A stretch of 64,000 bases of DNA. Source: Deltaproteobacteria bacterium. Its GTDB lineage: Bacteria > Myxococcota > Kuafuiibacteriia > Kuafuiibacteriales > Kuafuiibacteriaceae. Below are positions 1-9,452 of the stretch, one piece after another. The notes under the pieces are model-generated. The model did no database searches. It was given only the letters and a program-made list of their open reading frames with translations, and was not told where the DNA came from. The position numbers were made by a program, and so were the translations under genes. How positions within the stretch are numbered: position 1 is the stretch's first letter; every line of letters begins with the position of its first letter. The stretch covers positions 3,710,001-3,774,000 of the forward strand of contig JADJBV010000001.1 in assembly GCA_016703535.1 (NCBI GenBank). The letters run 5' to 3'.

Positions 1-1324
1 CGGCCTGGCCGGAGAAGGCGTTGGCCACTCGGAACACCGCCATGTTTTGGTAGCCGCTCGAGTCGTAGATGCCTCGGCGATGCGCTTGATCGGCCTCGAT
101 CGCCACGCCCCGGGTGTCGCCCATATAACCGTCGGTGAAGAACAACACCGCGTTTTCTCGGCAGCCGTTGGCGTTGACCACGTTGTCGGGTTGGCTGCGG
201 AAGTAGTCGACGAAGGCCCCCGGTGCAGGATCGTAGGCCTGGCAAACCGCCACCTGCTGGCGCGCCTTCCAATCGAAGCCGACGCCGCAGTCCGACACTC
301 GACGTCCGCCCGAAAGACAAGCTGGGTTCTCGGAGTTGCAGATGCAGGTGCCACGCAGCGGTGAACCGGGGGCGCAGGCCGACTGGGCCAAGACGTTGGG
401 GTCACACCAAGAGTTCCCGTCGATGAGCGACGCGGTGCCGTAGCCATAATAGCGATCCGGCCGGCAGCTCTGCAGCTCGGCCCAGGCGTCCCGGAGGATC
501 GGTCGGATCTGGGAGCAGAGATCTTGTTCGACCTGCTGCGGCGTCAGGGCGGTCGGCTCCCAACGAGGCCAGTCGATCTGGGACATGCGGGTCAAGATGG
601 TGGTCCAGTCGTAGCGTTGGCCGAGCGGGTTCGTGCAGTAGGGCCACACGTGATAACAGCCGCCGTTGATGCAAAGGGCTGGGGAACAGCCGTTGGCCTC
701 GACGCCGGCCGCGTCGGTGGAGGTGCAGACCAGACCGGTGCCGTCCATGCCCAACTCGCTGCGTTGATCTTGGCAATAGAAGCTGCCGTTGCAGCGGTAA
801 GCGCAGGAGTCGTGGCGGAAGGGGCCGAGGGGATCGAAGCCCGGCAGTTGGCGAAAGAGGAGGTCCTGGACGATCCGAAAGTCGTTGCAGCCCGGAGTGG
901 CGCAGGTGGTGGTGTTGCCGCCCGGGAACTGGCGTTCACTCGAGCCGCAGGCCTGGGCGCCTTGGATCGATCCCAACACCTGGGCGAGGGACACCGCCGG
1001 GCTTTGGGGCGTGGGCATGATCAGGGGCTGCTCGATCTTGGCCGAACCGCAGCCGCTGTAACGGTAGGAGCCGTAGGTGAAGTAGTTGCTGAACTCGGGC
1101 AGGGTCGCGGCGATGTCCAGCTTGGAGGTGGCCAAGCGATCCCGGCCGGGGATGTGGCAGTTGTTGCAGTTGTCATCGATGCCCATGGTCACCGAGGTGT
1201 CGTGGGCGATGATCACGTTGGGGTGCGGAACCATCATCAGCGGGTTCCAGAGCTCGGCCCGGGCGCTGGCCGCCGTAGCCAACAAACCGACGGCGCTCCC
1301 GATGGCCCAATAAAGTCGTCCCAT
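1..1324 (-). CDS. PilY1-like von Willebrand A domain protein, 3' end cut by window edge
   Basis: The reading frame is open from an ATG at 1324 to the window edge (about 441 residues), so the C-terminus is missing. Residues 1-23 form a signal peptide ending ARA. Soon after comes PNVIIAHDTSVTMGID (residues 35-50), which carries a DxSxT metal-ion-dependent adhesion motif like the start of PilY1-type pilus tip proteins. A second motif, FFTDGYMGD, near residue 400 matches the TDG part of the same metal site. The protein is very rich in cysteine, including a CNNCH just after the DTSVT motif. PilY1 family members sit at the tip of type IV pili and help pilus biogenesis and adhesion. The missing C-terminal propeller would be needed to confirm this. 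A G-rich Shine-Dalgarno-like stretch (GGGGGGA) lies a few bases upstream. Confidence 0.7.
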   Translation of the reverse strand, partial: MGRLYWAIGSAVGLLATAASARAELWNPLMMVPHPNVIIAHDTSVTMGIDDNCNNCHIPGRDRLATSKLDIAATLPEFSNYFTYGSYRYSGCGSAKIEQPLIMPTPQSPAVSLAQVLGSIQGAQACGSSERQFPGGNTTTCATPGCNDFRIVQDLLFRQLPGFDPLGPFRHDSCAYRCNGSFYCQDQRSELGMDGTGLVCTSTDAAGVEANGCSPALCINGGCYHVWPYCTNPLGQRYDWTTILTRMSQIDWPRWEPTALTPQQVEQDLCSQIRPILRDAWAELQSCRPDRYYGYGTASLIDGNSWCDPNVLAQSACAPGSPLRGTCICNSENPACLSGGRRVSDCGVGFDWKARQQVAVCQAYDPAPGAFVDYFRSQPDNVVNANGCRENAVLFFTDGYMGDTRGVAIEADQAHRRGIYDSSGYQNMAVFRVANAFSGQA

Positions 1325-1507
1325 ACAGATCCCCCCAACCTTACGCCGACCCGGGCCGGCGGTCCGGCCCTCTGCAAGCCCTGCTCCCTCGGTCGGCCTT
1401 GGAGATGAGGGTGCCTTTGTCTGTGAGGTGCGTCACCTACATGCAGGTTGTTTCACAGTGGCCCGGTGTCCACAGTCCACCTTGGCCCATCCGACCTGGC
1501 CGAACAC

Positions 1508-2743
1508 TTACGGCGGGCTTACTTGGCGGGGGAGCTCGGGGGTGGCCGGCGCGGGCGAGCCCCCTCCGGCGCCGCTGGCCCGGGCCAAGAAGTGGCCCAG
1601 GATCACCCCGAACAAGAGGGCGGCCAACACGGTCAAGATCAAAGGCGTCCAAGACGACGGCCGGCCACTCGGGGGCGGGATCGTGGGGCCGGTCGGGGAC
1701 ACTCCGGGGGTCACGGCCACCGGTCCCAACCCGGGGGCTTGGGGTTCGCTCCCGACCGCCGGCGGGTCCGACGTGAACCCGGGGTTTTTGGGTCCGGTGG
1801 GCGTCGCCCGGGCCGGCACCGAACGGGCGCCCGGGGTGCCTTGGGCCCGACCCGGCGGCGGGCGTTCCCCTTCCGGCGCGGGTGGGCGAACGGGCGTATC
1901 GGGCACGTCGGGATCAAACGGAGCGGGGCGGACGATCTCCTTGAGCCGAACGCCGGGGCCCGGCCCTCGACGGGCGCTGGGGGCGTCGGCGAGTTTGGCG
2001 ATCGGGGCCCGAACGGCGGGGGGCGCGGCCTGCTTTTCGGTCGCGCTCGGGACATGGGCTTCGGTGGCGAGGCTCAGCGGCCGCACGTAGGTCGGCTCGG
2101 GCTCCAGGGTCGAGACCGACGGCAGCGGATCAGGGCGACGATCACCGGTCCGGGCCAAGGGCTCGACCTCGGTCGGGGAAGCGAAGGCGACCCAACCGCT
2201 CTCGGGGCGAGAGTTCTCCCGGGGACTCAGGCCCGGCGATGGCACCACCACCGGCAGATCTTCGGTCCGCAGCTCCGGCTTGGCCCGGGGCAAGGACGGC
2301 GGCGGCGGGTGCACCGGGCGCATTTTTTCCCGGGGTTCGACCATCGTCGGCGGCGCCGCGGCGTGGAGTTCGGCGGTGGTCGGGACCGGCAGGTGTTCGG
2401 TCGCCAACTCCAGAGGTCGGGGCGGCTCGGTGTCGAAGAAGGTCGCGTGGGGCTGGGGGATGGAGTCGGTGTCGAGCTCGTTGGGGGCGGCGACTCGCTC
2501 CGGACGGGTGGCCTCGAAGCGCGGCAAGATCACCGGTTGGTCGATGATCGTTTGGTTGGGAGAGGCGCCGGCCTGCTTCGGATCCACCACCGTCGGATCG
2601 ATCATCATCGCTTCCGCGGCGGTCTGATCGGTGTTGTTGGGATCGACCGGCGTGACCTCGGGGAAGCGGACCAAAGCCGGCTCGGGCTCGAGTTTGACGC
2701 CTTCGTTGGGCCCAAGGGGCACTGTCTGGTCCTGATCGGCCAT
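1508..2743 (-). CDS. Proline-rich protein with C-terminal membrane anchor, unknown function
   Basis: This is a 411-residue protein starting at an ATG at 2743. A longer frame reaches 2863, but the MADQDQTVPLGP start looks more natural and has AAGG upstream. Almost the whole chain is low-complexity and rich in Pro, Glu, Ala and Thr, with repeated short P/E/T phrases and no recognisable fold. One hydrophobic segment near residues 365-387 (LILTVLAALLFGVILGHFLA) is followed by a short Gly/Pro tail. It looks like a cytoplasmic disordered region anchored by a C-terminal helix, as seen in scaffold or regulatory partners in myxobacteria. It lies between a PilY1-like gene and a glycoside hydrolase-like gene on the same strand. 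No function can be assigned from sequence. Confidence 0.6.
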   Translation of the reverse strand: MADQDQTVPLGPNEGVKLEPEPALVRFPEVTPVDPNNTDQTAAEAMMIDPTVVDPKQAGASPNQTIIDQPVILPRFEATRPERVAAPNELDTDSIPQPHATFFDTEPPRPLELATEHLPVPTTAELHAAAPPTMVEPREKMRPVHPPPPSLPRAKPELRTEDLPVVVPSPGLSPRENSRPESGWVAFASPTEVEPLARTGDRRPDPLPSVSTLEPEPTYVRPLSLATEAHVPSATEKQAAPPAVRAPIAKLADAPSARRGPGPGVRLKEIVRPAPFDPDVPDTPVRPPAPEGERPPPGRAQGTPGARSVPARATPTGPKNPGFTSDPPAVGSEPQAPGLGPVAVTPGVSPTGPTIPPPSGRPSSWTPLILTVLAALLFGVILGHFLARASGAGGGSPAPATPELPRQVSPP

Positions 2744-2875
2744 CGACGCTGCTACGCCTTGAGATACCGCAACTCCCGACCGCTGGCACCCGCCCATCGA
2801 AGCGCCCGGGTAACCCGGAAGACGGGACGAAGGTGCGCCCGCCAGAGATCGCCCTTGCTGCACCGGGCCCCGGGT

Positions 2876-4420
2876 TCAGGGCCAATCCACCGTGACCCCG
2901 AGGCTTTCGACGTCGGCCGGATCGAGGGCGGTCACCCCATAACGGCCAGGCGGCAAGGTCACCTGCGGGGCCGAAGCCGGCACCACCCGAAGCAAAGTGG
3001 GCGTCGGCTCCAGGCCGTAGACCAGGTAGGCCCTGACCTCCTGACCCTCGGCCGGGGCCAGGTCCAGCACCCCACCCTGCTTTTGCACCACCGGCGGGGC
3101 CACGCGACGGGACGCCAAGGCCCCGATCGGCGGGGGCACCGCGGGCTGCTGGTAGAGGTCCCGGAAGAAGTCCCGCACCTGGGCCCGGTCTTCGAGGATC
3201 GGCGCCACGCTGTAGAAGATGTTGCCCCGTGAACCTTCGGGCGCGGCGGCCCGGGAGAGCCGGACCTGCTCCCGGAACTCGTCCAGGTCCCAAGCCGCCG
3301 ACGTCCCGAGTTGGCTCAGGTAGTTGCCGACGAAGATCGAGCGCCCTTCGGCGGTCAAGGCCGACCACCACCCAAGGAGCGGCCCGTAGGCCTGACGGGT
3401 TTGGGTGGTGGGCCAATAAAGTTGGGGGGCCAAATAGTCGACCCACCCCTCCTCCATCCACTTCACCGGGTCGGCGTAGATCTCGGCGTATTGATCCAAC
3501 CCCGTGATCCCCGGCGGCATCCCCGGTCGATAGATGCCGAAAGGCGCGATGCCGAAGCGGGCCTGGGGCCGCCGGGCCACCACCCGCTGGTGGACCGCCT
3601 GCACCATGCGGTTGACGTTGTCCCGGCGCCAGTCGTCCCGGGCCAAGGCACCGCCGGCCGTTTGATAGGCGAAGAAGGTGTCGTCGTCGGGGAACGGCGT
3701 GCCGGCGATCGGGTAAGGATAAAAGTAGTCGTCGAAGTGCAGGCCATCCAGGGCGTAGCGGTCGAGCAGATCTTCAATGACCAAAAGCAAGTGGTCTTGC
3801 ACCGCCGCCGCCCCCGGATCGAGCCACAAGGCCGTACCATACGGTCGCGTATGTTCGGCCAAGGTCACCGCCACGTGGGGCGCGACCGCGGTGCTGTTGC
3901 GGTTGGCCTTGGCCCGATAGGGGTTGAGCCAAGCGTGGACCTCCAGGCCCTGGGCGTGGGCAGCGTCCAGCAACACCAACAGCGGATCGTAGCCCGGGTC
4001 TTGGCCTTGGGTGCCGCTCAGGTAGCGGCTCCAAGGTTCAAGGGCCGAGGGATAAAAGGCGTCACACTCGGGTCGAACCTGAAAGAAGATCGCGTTGAAC
4101 CCCAGCTCCGCCAAAAGCGCCACCAGGCTCCGGAGCTCGGCCTCTTGGGTCGCCGCGGGTAGGCCCGCCCCGCTCGGGAAGTTGATGTTACTGACGGTGG
4201 CCACCCAAACCCCGCGCAGCTCCCTGGCGTGCGAGAGGGCCAACAGCTCCCGGCCGGTGTCGGTGATCCCGCCGTCGCCCGCGTCCGAAAAACCGACGTC
4301 CGAGTCGGTGCCCGAGTCCGGGATCGCCGCGTCGTTGGCGCCCAGATCCGGCGCGGATCCCTCGTCAGCGCAGGCCACCGACAAGAGCAGGCCCACGGCC
4401 ACACCGGCAAAACTGCGCAT
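2876..4420 (-). CDS. Glycoside hydrolase-like 10 (GHL10/DUF187) family lipoprotein
   Basis: The protein has 514 residues. The ATG at 4420 is preferred over the longer frame because it gives a lipoprotein signal, LLLSVAC, with the lipid cysteine at residue 17. Residues 18-60 are an Asp/Gly-rich linker typical of surface lipoproteins in this genome. From residue 68 the sequence ELRGVWVATVSNINFPS opens a (beta/alpha)8 domain of the YngK/GHL10 type. Later landmarks are AIFFQVRPECDAFYPS, EVHAWLNPYRA and LHFDDYFYPYP, which carry the conserved Asp residues expected at the active-site end of the barrel. Members are thought to act on cell-envelope or environmental glycans, but the substrate is not established. 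A C-terminal beta-rich domain follows. It is divergent from the epimerase gene, with 96 bases between the starts. Confidence 0.8.
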   Translation of the reverse strand: MRSFAGVAVGLLLSVACADEGSAPDLGANDAAIPDSGTDSDVGFSDAGDGGITDTGRELLALSHARELRGVWVATVSNINFPSGAGLPAATQEAELRSLVALLAELGFNAIFFQVRPECDAFYPSALEPWSRYLSGTQGQDPGYDPLLVLLDAAHAQGLEVHAWLNPYRAKANRNSTAVAPHVAVTLAEHTRPYGTALWLDPGAAAVQDHLLLVIEDLLDRYALDGLHFDDYFYPYPIAGTPFPDDDTFFAYQTAGGALARDDWRRDNVNRMVQAVHQRVVARRPQARFGIAPFGIYRPGMPPGITGLDQYAEIYADPVKWMEEGWVDYLAPQLYWPTTQTRQAYGPLLGWWSALTAEGRSIFVGNYLSQLGTSAAWDLDEFREQVRLSRAAAPEGSRGNIFYSVAPILEDRAQVRDFFRDLYQQPAVPPPIGALASRRVAPPVVQKQGGVLDLAPAEGQEVRAYLVYGLEPTPTLLRVVPASAPQVTLPPGRYGVTALDPADVESLGVTVDWP

Positions 4421-4516
4421 CGGGGTCGAGTGATCCCCGAACGGAGGCCTCCCGTCGATCCTCCTTTCGGAGCTTCCTGCTTGCCATCCCCCGGCGGCCC
4501 CGGGCACATCCACCCG

Positions 4517-5497
4517 GTGCCAGAAGGGGCCCCAAAAACAGCGGTGATCACCGGGGCGAGCGGCTTCATCGGCCGTCGGCTAAGGGACCGGCTCTTGGCC
4601 GAAGGTTGGGACGTGGTCGCCATCCGTCGGCCGGTCTCGAAGGCGCCCCAAGAGGGTCGTTCGGTGGTCCTCGAATACGGCGATCGACCGGGCTTGGCGT
4701 TGTTGTTCGAGAAGGAGCGGCCGGCCCTGGTGCTGCACGTGGCCGGCGCCACCAAAGGGGTGAGGCGCGACGACTTTTGGGATGGCAACGTCAAACCCAC
4801 CGCCCAACTTTGCGGGGCGCTGCAGGACGCTCAACATCAGCCCGAACGTTTCCTCTTGGTCTCGTCTTTGGCCGCTTACGGGCCTTCGGGTGAACGTCCC
4901 CTGATCGAGTCGGATCCCCAAAACCCGATCGAGTTGTACGGCGAGAGCAAACGTGAGGCCGAGCGGGTGGTCCAGGACTCGGGGCTGCGCTTCACCATCA
5001 TCCGGCCCTCGGGTGTCTACGGCCCGGGTGACGTCGACTTCCTCGAGCTCTTCCGCTGGGCCAACCGCCAGCTCAACGTCTTCCCGGCCAACCGGCAACA
5101 ACAGGTCTCGGTGGTCTACGTGGACGACCTGGTCGACGCCACCTTGGCAGCCGCCCTCCACCCGAACACCGTCGGCCGCGGTTATTTCATCTGCGACGGC
5201 GAACCGGTCTCCTTCGAGCACTTCCAGCGGCAGATCGCCCGGATGTTGGAGAAGAAGGCCTGGGAGCTGGACGTGCCCGGGCCGGTGGTCGACCTGGCCG
5301 CCTTCAGCGGTGAACTTTTGTCCAAACTCGACGGCAAACCGCGGCTCTTCAACCGACAAAAGCGCAAGCTGGGCAAAGCCAACTTCGTCTGCACCCACCA
5401 AGCGGCCAAGCGCGACTTTGGCTACACGCCGAAGGTCCCGCTGACCGAAGGCCTGGCCCGGACCCGGGACTGGTACCGCCAAGAAGGTTGGCTCTGA
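4517..5497 (+). CDS. NAD(P)-dependent epimerase/dehydratase, extended SDR family
   Basis: This is a 326-residue protein with a GTG start at 4517, the first start that gives a normal N-terminus. The frame is open further upstream but runs into the divergent gene. The N-terminal TGASGFIG (residues 12-19) is the Rossmann dinucleotide-binding motif. VSSLAAYG marks the catalytic Ser strand, and YGESK (Tyr141, Lys145) is the catalytic pair. IIRPSGVYGPGD is the typical extended-SDR substrate strand. Such enzymes oxidise, epimerise or dehydrate nucleotide sugars or sterol-like substrates. The LFRWANRQLNVFPA segment is closer to the 3-beta-hydroxysteroid/flavonol reductase-like side of the family than to GalE. 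It is followed after 4 bases by the GNAT gene, so they are probably co-transcribed. Confidence 0.85.
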   Translation: MPEGAPKTAVITGASGFIGRRLRDRLLAEGWDVVAIRRPVSKAPQEGRSVVLEYGDRPGLALLFEKERPALVLHVAGATKGVRRDDFWDGNVKPTAQLCGALQDAQHQPERFLLVSSLAAYGPSGERPLIESDPQNPIELYGESKREAERVVQDSGLRFTIIRPSGVYGPGDVDFLELFRWANRQLNVFPANRQQQVSVVYVDDLVDATLAAALHPNTVGRGYFICDGEPVSFEHFQRQIARMLEKKAWELDVPGPVVDLAAFSGELLSKLDGKPRLFNRQKRKLGKANFVCTHQAAKRDFGYTPKVPLTEGLARTRDWYRQEGWL

Positions 5498-5501
5498 AAC
5501 C

Positions 5502-6788
5502 ATGGAACTCGAGATCATCCCCCAACCCGAAAGCCCCGAAGCCGAGGCCCGCAAAAAAGGCGCCGACGACGCCGAGGTCCACCGCTTCGGCAAACCGCCC
5601 CAGGACCTGCCCAGCTACGAACCCGCGGTCCCCACCCGCTCGAGCGATCGCGGCAACATCCGGGTCGAGGTCTTCGACCTGGCTCAAAAGAGCCAGCGGC
5701 GGCGTTTTATCGATGTGCCCGATCCGTTCTACGCGGGCGACCCGCACTACATCGCGCCTTTGAAGATCCACCACGACAAGTTGTTGGATCCGAACCGCAA
5801 CCCAGCCTTCAAAAACCTCGAGGTCAGGGCCTTGGTGGCCTTCGACGGCGGTCGACCGGTGGCCCGCATGACCGCCCACATCGATCGGGCCTACAACCGC
5901 TACCACGAGTCGAAGACCGGCTTCTTCGGCTTCTTCGAGTCGATCAACGACCGGAAGGTCGCCCACGCGATCCTAGAAGACGGCGTGGAGTGGCTGAAGC
6001 AACAAGGCATGGATGAGGTCATCGGCCCGATGAACTTCACCACCAACCACACCGCCGGCCTTTTGGTGGAGAACTTCGATCGACCGGCGATGGTGGAAGA
6101 GACCTACAACCCTCGCTACTACCAGGAGCTGTTGACCTCCTTCGGCTTCGGTAAAGCCAAGGATCTGTTGGCGTGGTGGATCGAGGTTCAAAACGGCATG
6201 ACCGGCAAAAACCGGGAGCGGGTGGCCCGGATCGCCGAGCGGATCAAGAAGCGAGAAGGCGTCACCATCCGGGGCCTCAACCTCAAGGACGTGGACGGCG
6301 AGCGGAAGCGCCTCTTCGAGCTCTACGTCAAGGCCTGGGAGAAGAACTGGGGCTTTGTGCCGGTCGATCCGGCCGAGTTCGAGTGGTTGACCAAAGATCT
6401 GCTGGAGATCGTGATCCCGGAGCTGGTGATCTTCGTAGAGCTGGAGGGCAAGGTGGTCGGCTTCTGTTCGACCATCCCCAACGTGCAAGAGGTGATGCCC
6501 AAAAACGGCAGGTTGTTCCCCTTCGGGTGGTGGAAGCTGCTGACCGGCATGAAGAGGATCAAGGCCGCCCGGCTCTACACCTTGGGCATGTTGCCAGAGT
6601 TCCGGAAGCGAGGCCTCGAATCGTTGATGTTCACCGAAACCGTGGTGCGGGCCCAGGCGGTCGGGATCGAACACGGCGAGATCGGCTGGACCTTGGAGGA
6701 CAACGACCTGATCAACCGGGCCATCGAGTCGATGGACGGCCGCATCGATCGCCGCTACCGGATCCTCGGGATGAAACTCAGCGGATGA
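5502..6788 (+). CDS. YghO-like GNAT-fold protein
   Basis: This 428-residue protein starts at an ATG only 4 bases after the epimerase stop. After a charged N-terminal 50 residues it contains the conserved phrases FYAGDPHYIAPL, GRPVARMTAHIDRAYN and GFFGFFESINDRKVA, a pattern of the YghO-like acyltransferase-fold family. The C-terminal half has a GNAT-like core with GMLPEFRKRGLESLMF, which resembles the acetyl-CoA pyrophosphate loop, and EIGWTLEDNDLINRAIE. The family has no proven substrate. The close spacing with an epimerase upstream and a Nudix-MBL enzyme overlapping downstream suggests one small metabolic operon. Confidence 0.75.
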   Translation: MELEIIPQPESPEAEARKKGADDAEVHRFGKPPQDLPSYEPAVPTRSSDRGNIRVEVFDLAQKSQRRRFIDVPDPFYAGDPHYIAPLKIHHDKLLDPNRNPAFKNLEVRALVAFDGGRPVARMTAHIDRAYNRYHESKTGFFGFFESINDRKVAHAILEDGVEWLKQQGMDEVIGPMNFTTNHTAGLLVENFDRPAMVEETYNPRYYQELLTSFGFGKAKDLLAWWIEVQNGMTGKNRERVARIAERIKKREGVTIRGLNLKDVDGERKRLFELYVKAWEKNWGFVPVDPAEFEWLTKDLLEIVIPELVIFVELEGKVVGFCSTIPNVQEVMPKNGRLFPFGWWKLLTGMKRIKAARLYTLGMLPEFRKRGLESLMFTETVVRAQAVGIEHGEIGWTLEDNDLINRAIESMDGRIDRRYRILGMKLSG

Positions 6789-8158
6789 ACAAGGTGGTGC
6801 CGATGGAGGCCGCGGTGGTGATCGCGGTGGCCCCTGATGGTTCGGTGTTGATGACCGAACGGCGCCGGGACCTGAGTTTTTTGGGTGGTTTTGTCGGTTT
6901 CCCGGGCGGGCGGGTCGAACCGAGTGATGGCCAAGGTGAGGCCCGGCTGCAAGCGGCGGCGCTGCGAGAGCTGGAGGAGGAGACCGGCCTAAAGCTGGAC
7001 CCTCGGCAAGTTGTCTTGCAAAACGCCGGGCACTGGATCACCCCGGCTTCGGCCCCGGTGCGCTACGACACTTGGTTCTACTACGTGGCCCTGCCGACCG
7101 CCCTGCCCCCAACTCCGCCGGTCGACGGTGAACACGCCTGGGTCGAGTGGCGTCGGCCCGAGCAGGTGCTGGAGGACTACCGAGAGCTGCGGTTGGTGTT
7201 GTCGCCGCCGGTGAAGATCGCCTTGGAGGTCTTGGCCGAGCGGCCCAAAGATCCGGCGGGCGTGTTGTCCCGGGTGCCTGGGGCTCGGACCGAAGAACAC
7301 CTGGACTTCGAGCCGATCGCGGGCGTCCGGGTGTTGCCGCTTTTGACCCCCACCCTGCCGCCGGCCACTCACACCAACTGCTATTTGATCGGGGATGAAC
7401 GCCTCTTGATCGTCGATCCCGCCACTTGGGATCCGGACGAACGCGAGAAGTTGCTGGGCTATTTGGAGCCGCTGATCGAGGCGGGGGCCCGGCCCGAAGC
7501 CGTCTTCTTGACCCACCACCACGGCGATCACTACGGCGCCGCCGACTGGCTTTCGGGCCAACTGGCCATCCCGATCTGGGCCCACGCCAAGACCGAAGCC
7601 CTCTTGGCGGGTCAGCTGAGCGTGGCCCGGACCATCGAAGACGGTGAGTTGTTGGATCTGGGGCGGGATCGCCGGGGTGAGCCGTTTTTGCTGCAGGCCT
7701 TGCACACGCCGGGGCACGCCGAGGGGCACTTGGTCTTGCTCGATCGGCGACGGGGCGGCAGCGCGATGATCGTGGGCGACATGGTGGCCAGCATCGGCAC
7801 GATCATCATCGATCCGCCCGAAGGCGACATGGCCGAATACCTGCGGCAACTGGAGCGGCTCCGGGCCATGCCCGAGGGGGTGCTCTTCCCGGCCCACGGG
7901 CCGCCCATCGTCGGCGGGCATGACAAGTTCGATCACTACCTGAGTCACCGGCGCGCCCGGGAGGCCAAGGTTTTGGCGGCGCTTCAACACTTGGGCCCCG
8001 CCGAGGCCGAGGCCTTGTTGCCCGAGGCCTACGACGACACGCCGCCGGCCTTGTACCCGCTGGCGGCCCGCTCCTGTCTGGCCCACCTGCTGAAGTTGCG
8101 AGCAGAAGGCCGAGCTCAACAGAAAGGTGACTTGTTCCTGGCGGTGCCATCGGGCTAG
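6785..8158 (+). CDS. Nudix hydrolase fused to metallo-beta-lactamase domain
   Basis: This 457-residue protein starts at an ATG that overlaps the previous stop (ATGA), implying coupled translation. The N-terminal domain carries a Nudix box: GGRVEP at residues 41-46 and RELEEETG at residues 61-68, where the Glu residues bind the metal. Residues from about 200 form a metallo-beta-lactamase domain with THHHGDH (His244, His246, Asp248, His249), then HTPGHAEGH and a VGDMVAS metal-bridging Asp. This half resembles LACTB2-type nucleases and thioesterases. Nudix enzymes cleave nucleoside diphosphate-X compounds including CoA species, so a fused hydrolase acting on one metabolite in two steps is possible. 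The true substrate is unknown. Confidence 0.85.
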   Translation: MNKVVPMEAAVVIAVAPDGSVLMTERRRDLSFLGGFVGFPGGRVEPSDGQGEARLQAAALRELEEETGLKLDPRQVVLQNAGHWITPASAPVRYDTWFYYVALPTALPPTPPVDGEHAWVEWRRPEQVLEDYRELRLVLSPPVKIALEVLAERPKDPAGVLSRVPGARTEEHLDFEPIAGVRVLPLLTPTLPPATHTNCYLIGDERLLIVDPATWDPDEREKLLGYLEPLIEAGARPEAVFLTHHHGDHYGAADWLSGQLAIPIWAHAKTEALLAGQLSVARTIEDGELLDLGRDRRGEPFLLQALHTPGHAEGHLVLLDRRRGGSAMIVGDMVASIGTIIIDPPEGDMAEYLRQLERLRAMPEGVLFPAHGPPIVGGHDKFDHYLSHRRAREAKVLAALQHLGPAEAEALLPEAYDDTPPALYPLAARSCLAHLLKLRAEGRAQQKGDLFLAVPSG

Positions 8159-8167
8159 TCACGCCGA

Positions 8168-9406
8168 GTGGACGTCAGCCATCCTCAGGTGCCGTACGTC
8201 GGCGTGCTCCCGTTTGTGGTGATCCTGCTGGGCATCGCGGTGTTGCCCCTCCTGGTCCCGCACTTTTGGGAGCACAACAAAAACAAGGGCCTCTTCGTCG
8301 CGGTGATCACGCTGCCCACCCTGGCGTGGTTGTTCAGCTTGGATCACCACCTGATCCGGCACGCCGCCGAGGAGTACTTCAGCTTCATCTGCCTGTTGGG
8401 CAGCCTCTACGTGGTCGCTGGTGGGATCGTGTTGCGGGGCGATCTGCGCTCCAGCCCGTTCGCCAACGCTGGGCTGCTCGGGGCGGGGGCAGTGTTGGCC
8501 AGCTTGGTCGGGACCACCGGCGCCTCCATGTTGTTGATCCGCCCTTTTTTGAGGGCCAACCGGATCCGGACCGTGACCCGGCACTTGCCGATCTTTTTTA
8601 TCTTCGTCGTCAGCAACGCCGGCGGCCTCCTCACGCCCCTGGGTGATCCGCCGCTGTTTTTGGGCTTCTTGCGAGGGGTGCCCTTCACCTGGACCCTGCA
8701 CCTTTGGCCCGAGTGGTTGGTGGTGAACGGCGTGTTGATCGGGTTGTTCTTCTTGATCGACTACCGGGCGACCCAGGCCGCCGGTGCCCAGCCGGAGCTG
8801 GAGAAGAAGCCGGTGAGTTTGGCCGGCACCCACAACCTGATCTTCTTGGCGATGGTGGTCGCCAGCGCGGCCCTATTGCCTTTTGGTTGGCGAGAGGCCG
8901 GCATGGTCGGCGCCTTGGTGTTGTCGACCTTCACCACCAAAAAAGAGCTGCGGGCCGAAAACGGCTTCACCTATCACCCGATCGCCGAGGTCGCGATCTT
9001 GTTCGCCGGCATCTTCGTGACCATGCAACCGGCCTTGCAGCTCCTCACGCACCTGGGGCCCGAGATGGGCCTGTCGACGCCCCGGCAGTTCTTTTGGGCC
9101 TCGGGGTTGTTGTCGTCGTTCCTCGACAACGCGCCGACCTACCTGACCTTCTTCACCGTGGCCCAAAGTTTGGGTGGGGCCGACCTGGTGGCCAACACCG
9201 GGGTCGCCTTCGGCACCCTCACCGCCATCTCCCTGGGTGCGGTCTTGATGGGGGCAAACACTTATATCGGCAACGGCCCCAACTTCATGGTTAAGGCGAT
9301 CTGTGATGAGGCCGGGTTCAAAACACCTAGCTTTATTGGGTACTTGGCCTGGTCCGGCGGGATCTTATTGCCCCTTTGGGCGGTGCTCAGTTTTTTGGTC
9401 CTTTGA
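8168..9406 (+). CDS. Polytopic membrane transporter, NhaD/ArsB-like (ion transporter superfamily)
   Basis: This 412-residue hydrophobic protein has a GTG start at 8168, 9 bases after the Nudix-MBL gene, with no strong Shine-Dalgarno. About eleven membrane helices can be seen. Landmarks include VGTTGASMLLIRPFLRAN, FIFVVSNAGGLLTPLGDPPL, LDNAPTYLTFF and NTYIGNGPNFMVKAI. Paired re-entrant motifs of this kind (TGAS and NAP/NGPN) are typical of the NhaD, ArsB and CitM side of the ion transporter superfamily. A sodium/proton antiporter or citrate/dicarboxylate carrier role fits, but the ion cannot be chosen from sequence. It is probably the last gene of the epimerase-GNAT-Nudix run. Confidence 0.75.
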   Translation: MDVSHPQVPYVGVLPFVVILLGIAVLPLLVPHFWEHNKNKGLFVAVITLPTLAWLFSLDHHLIRHAAEEYFSFICLLGSLYVVAGGIVLRGDLRSSPFANAGLLGAGAVLASLVGTTGASMLLIRPFLRANRIRTVTRHLPIFFIFVVSNAGGLLTPLGDPPLFLGFLRGVPFTWTLHLWPEWLVVNGVLIGLFFLIDYRATQAAGAQPELEKKPVSLAGTHNLIFLAMVVASAALLPFGWREAGMVGALVLSTFTTKKELRAENGFTYHPIAEVAILFAGIFVTMQPALQLLTHLGPEMGLSTPRQFFWASGLLSSFLDNAPTYLTFFTVAQSLGGADLVANTGVAFGTLTAISLGAVLMGANTYIGNGPNFMVKAICDEAGFKTPSFIGYLAWSGGILLPLWAVLSFLVL

Positions 9407-9452
9407 GACAACCCTGACCGGAGGTGAGCCGATAACCTACATCGGCATACCC

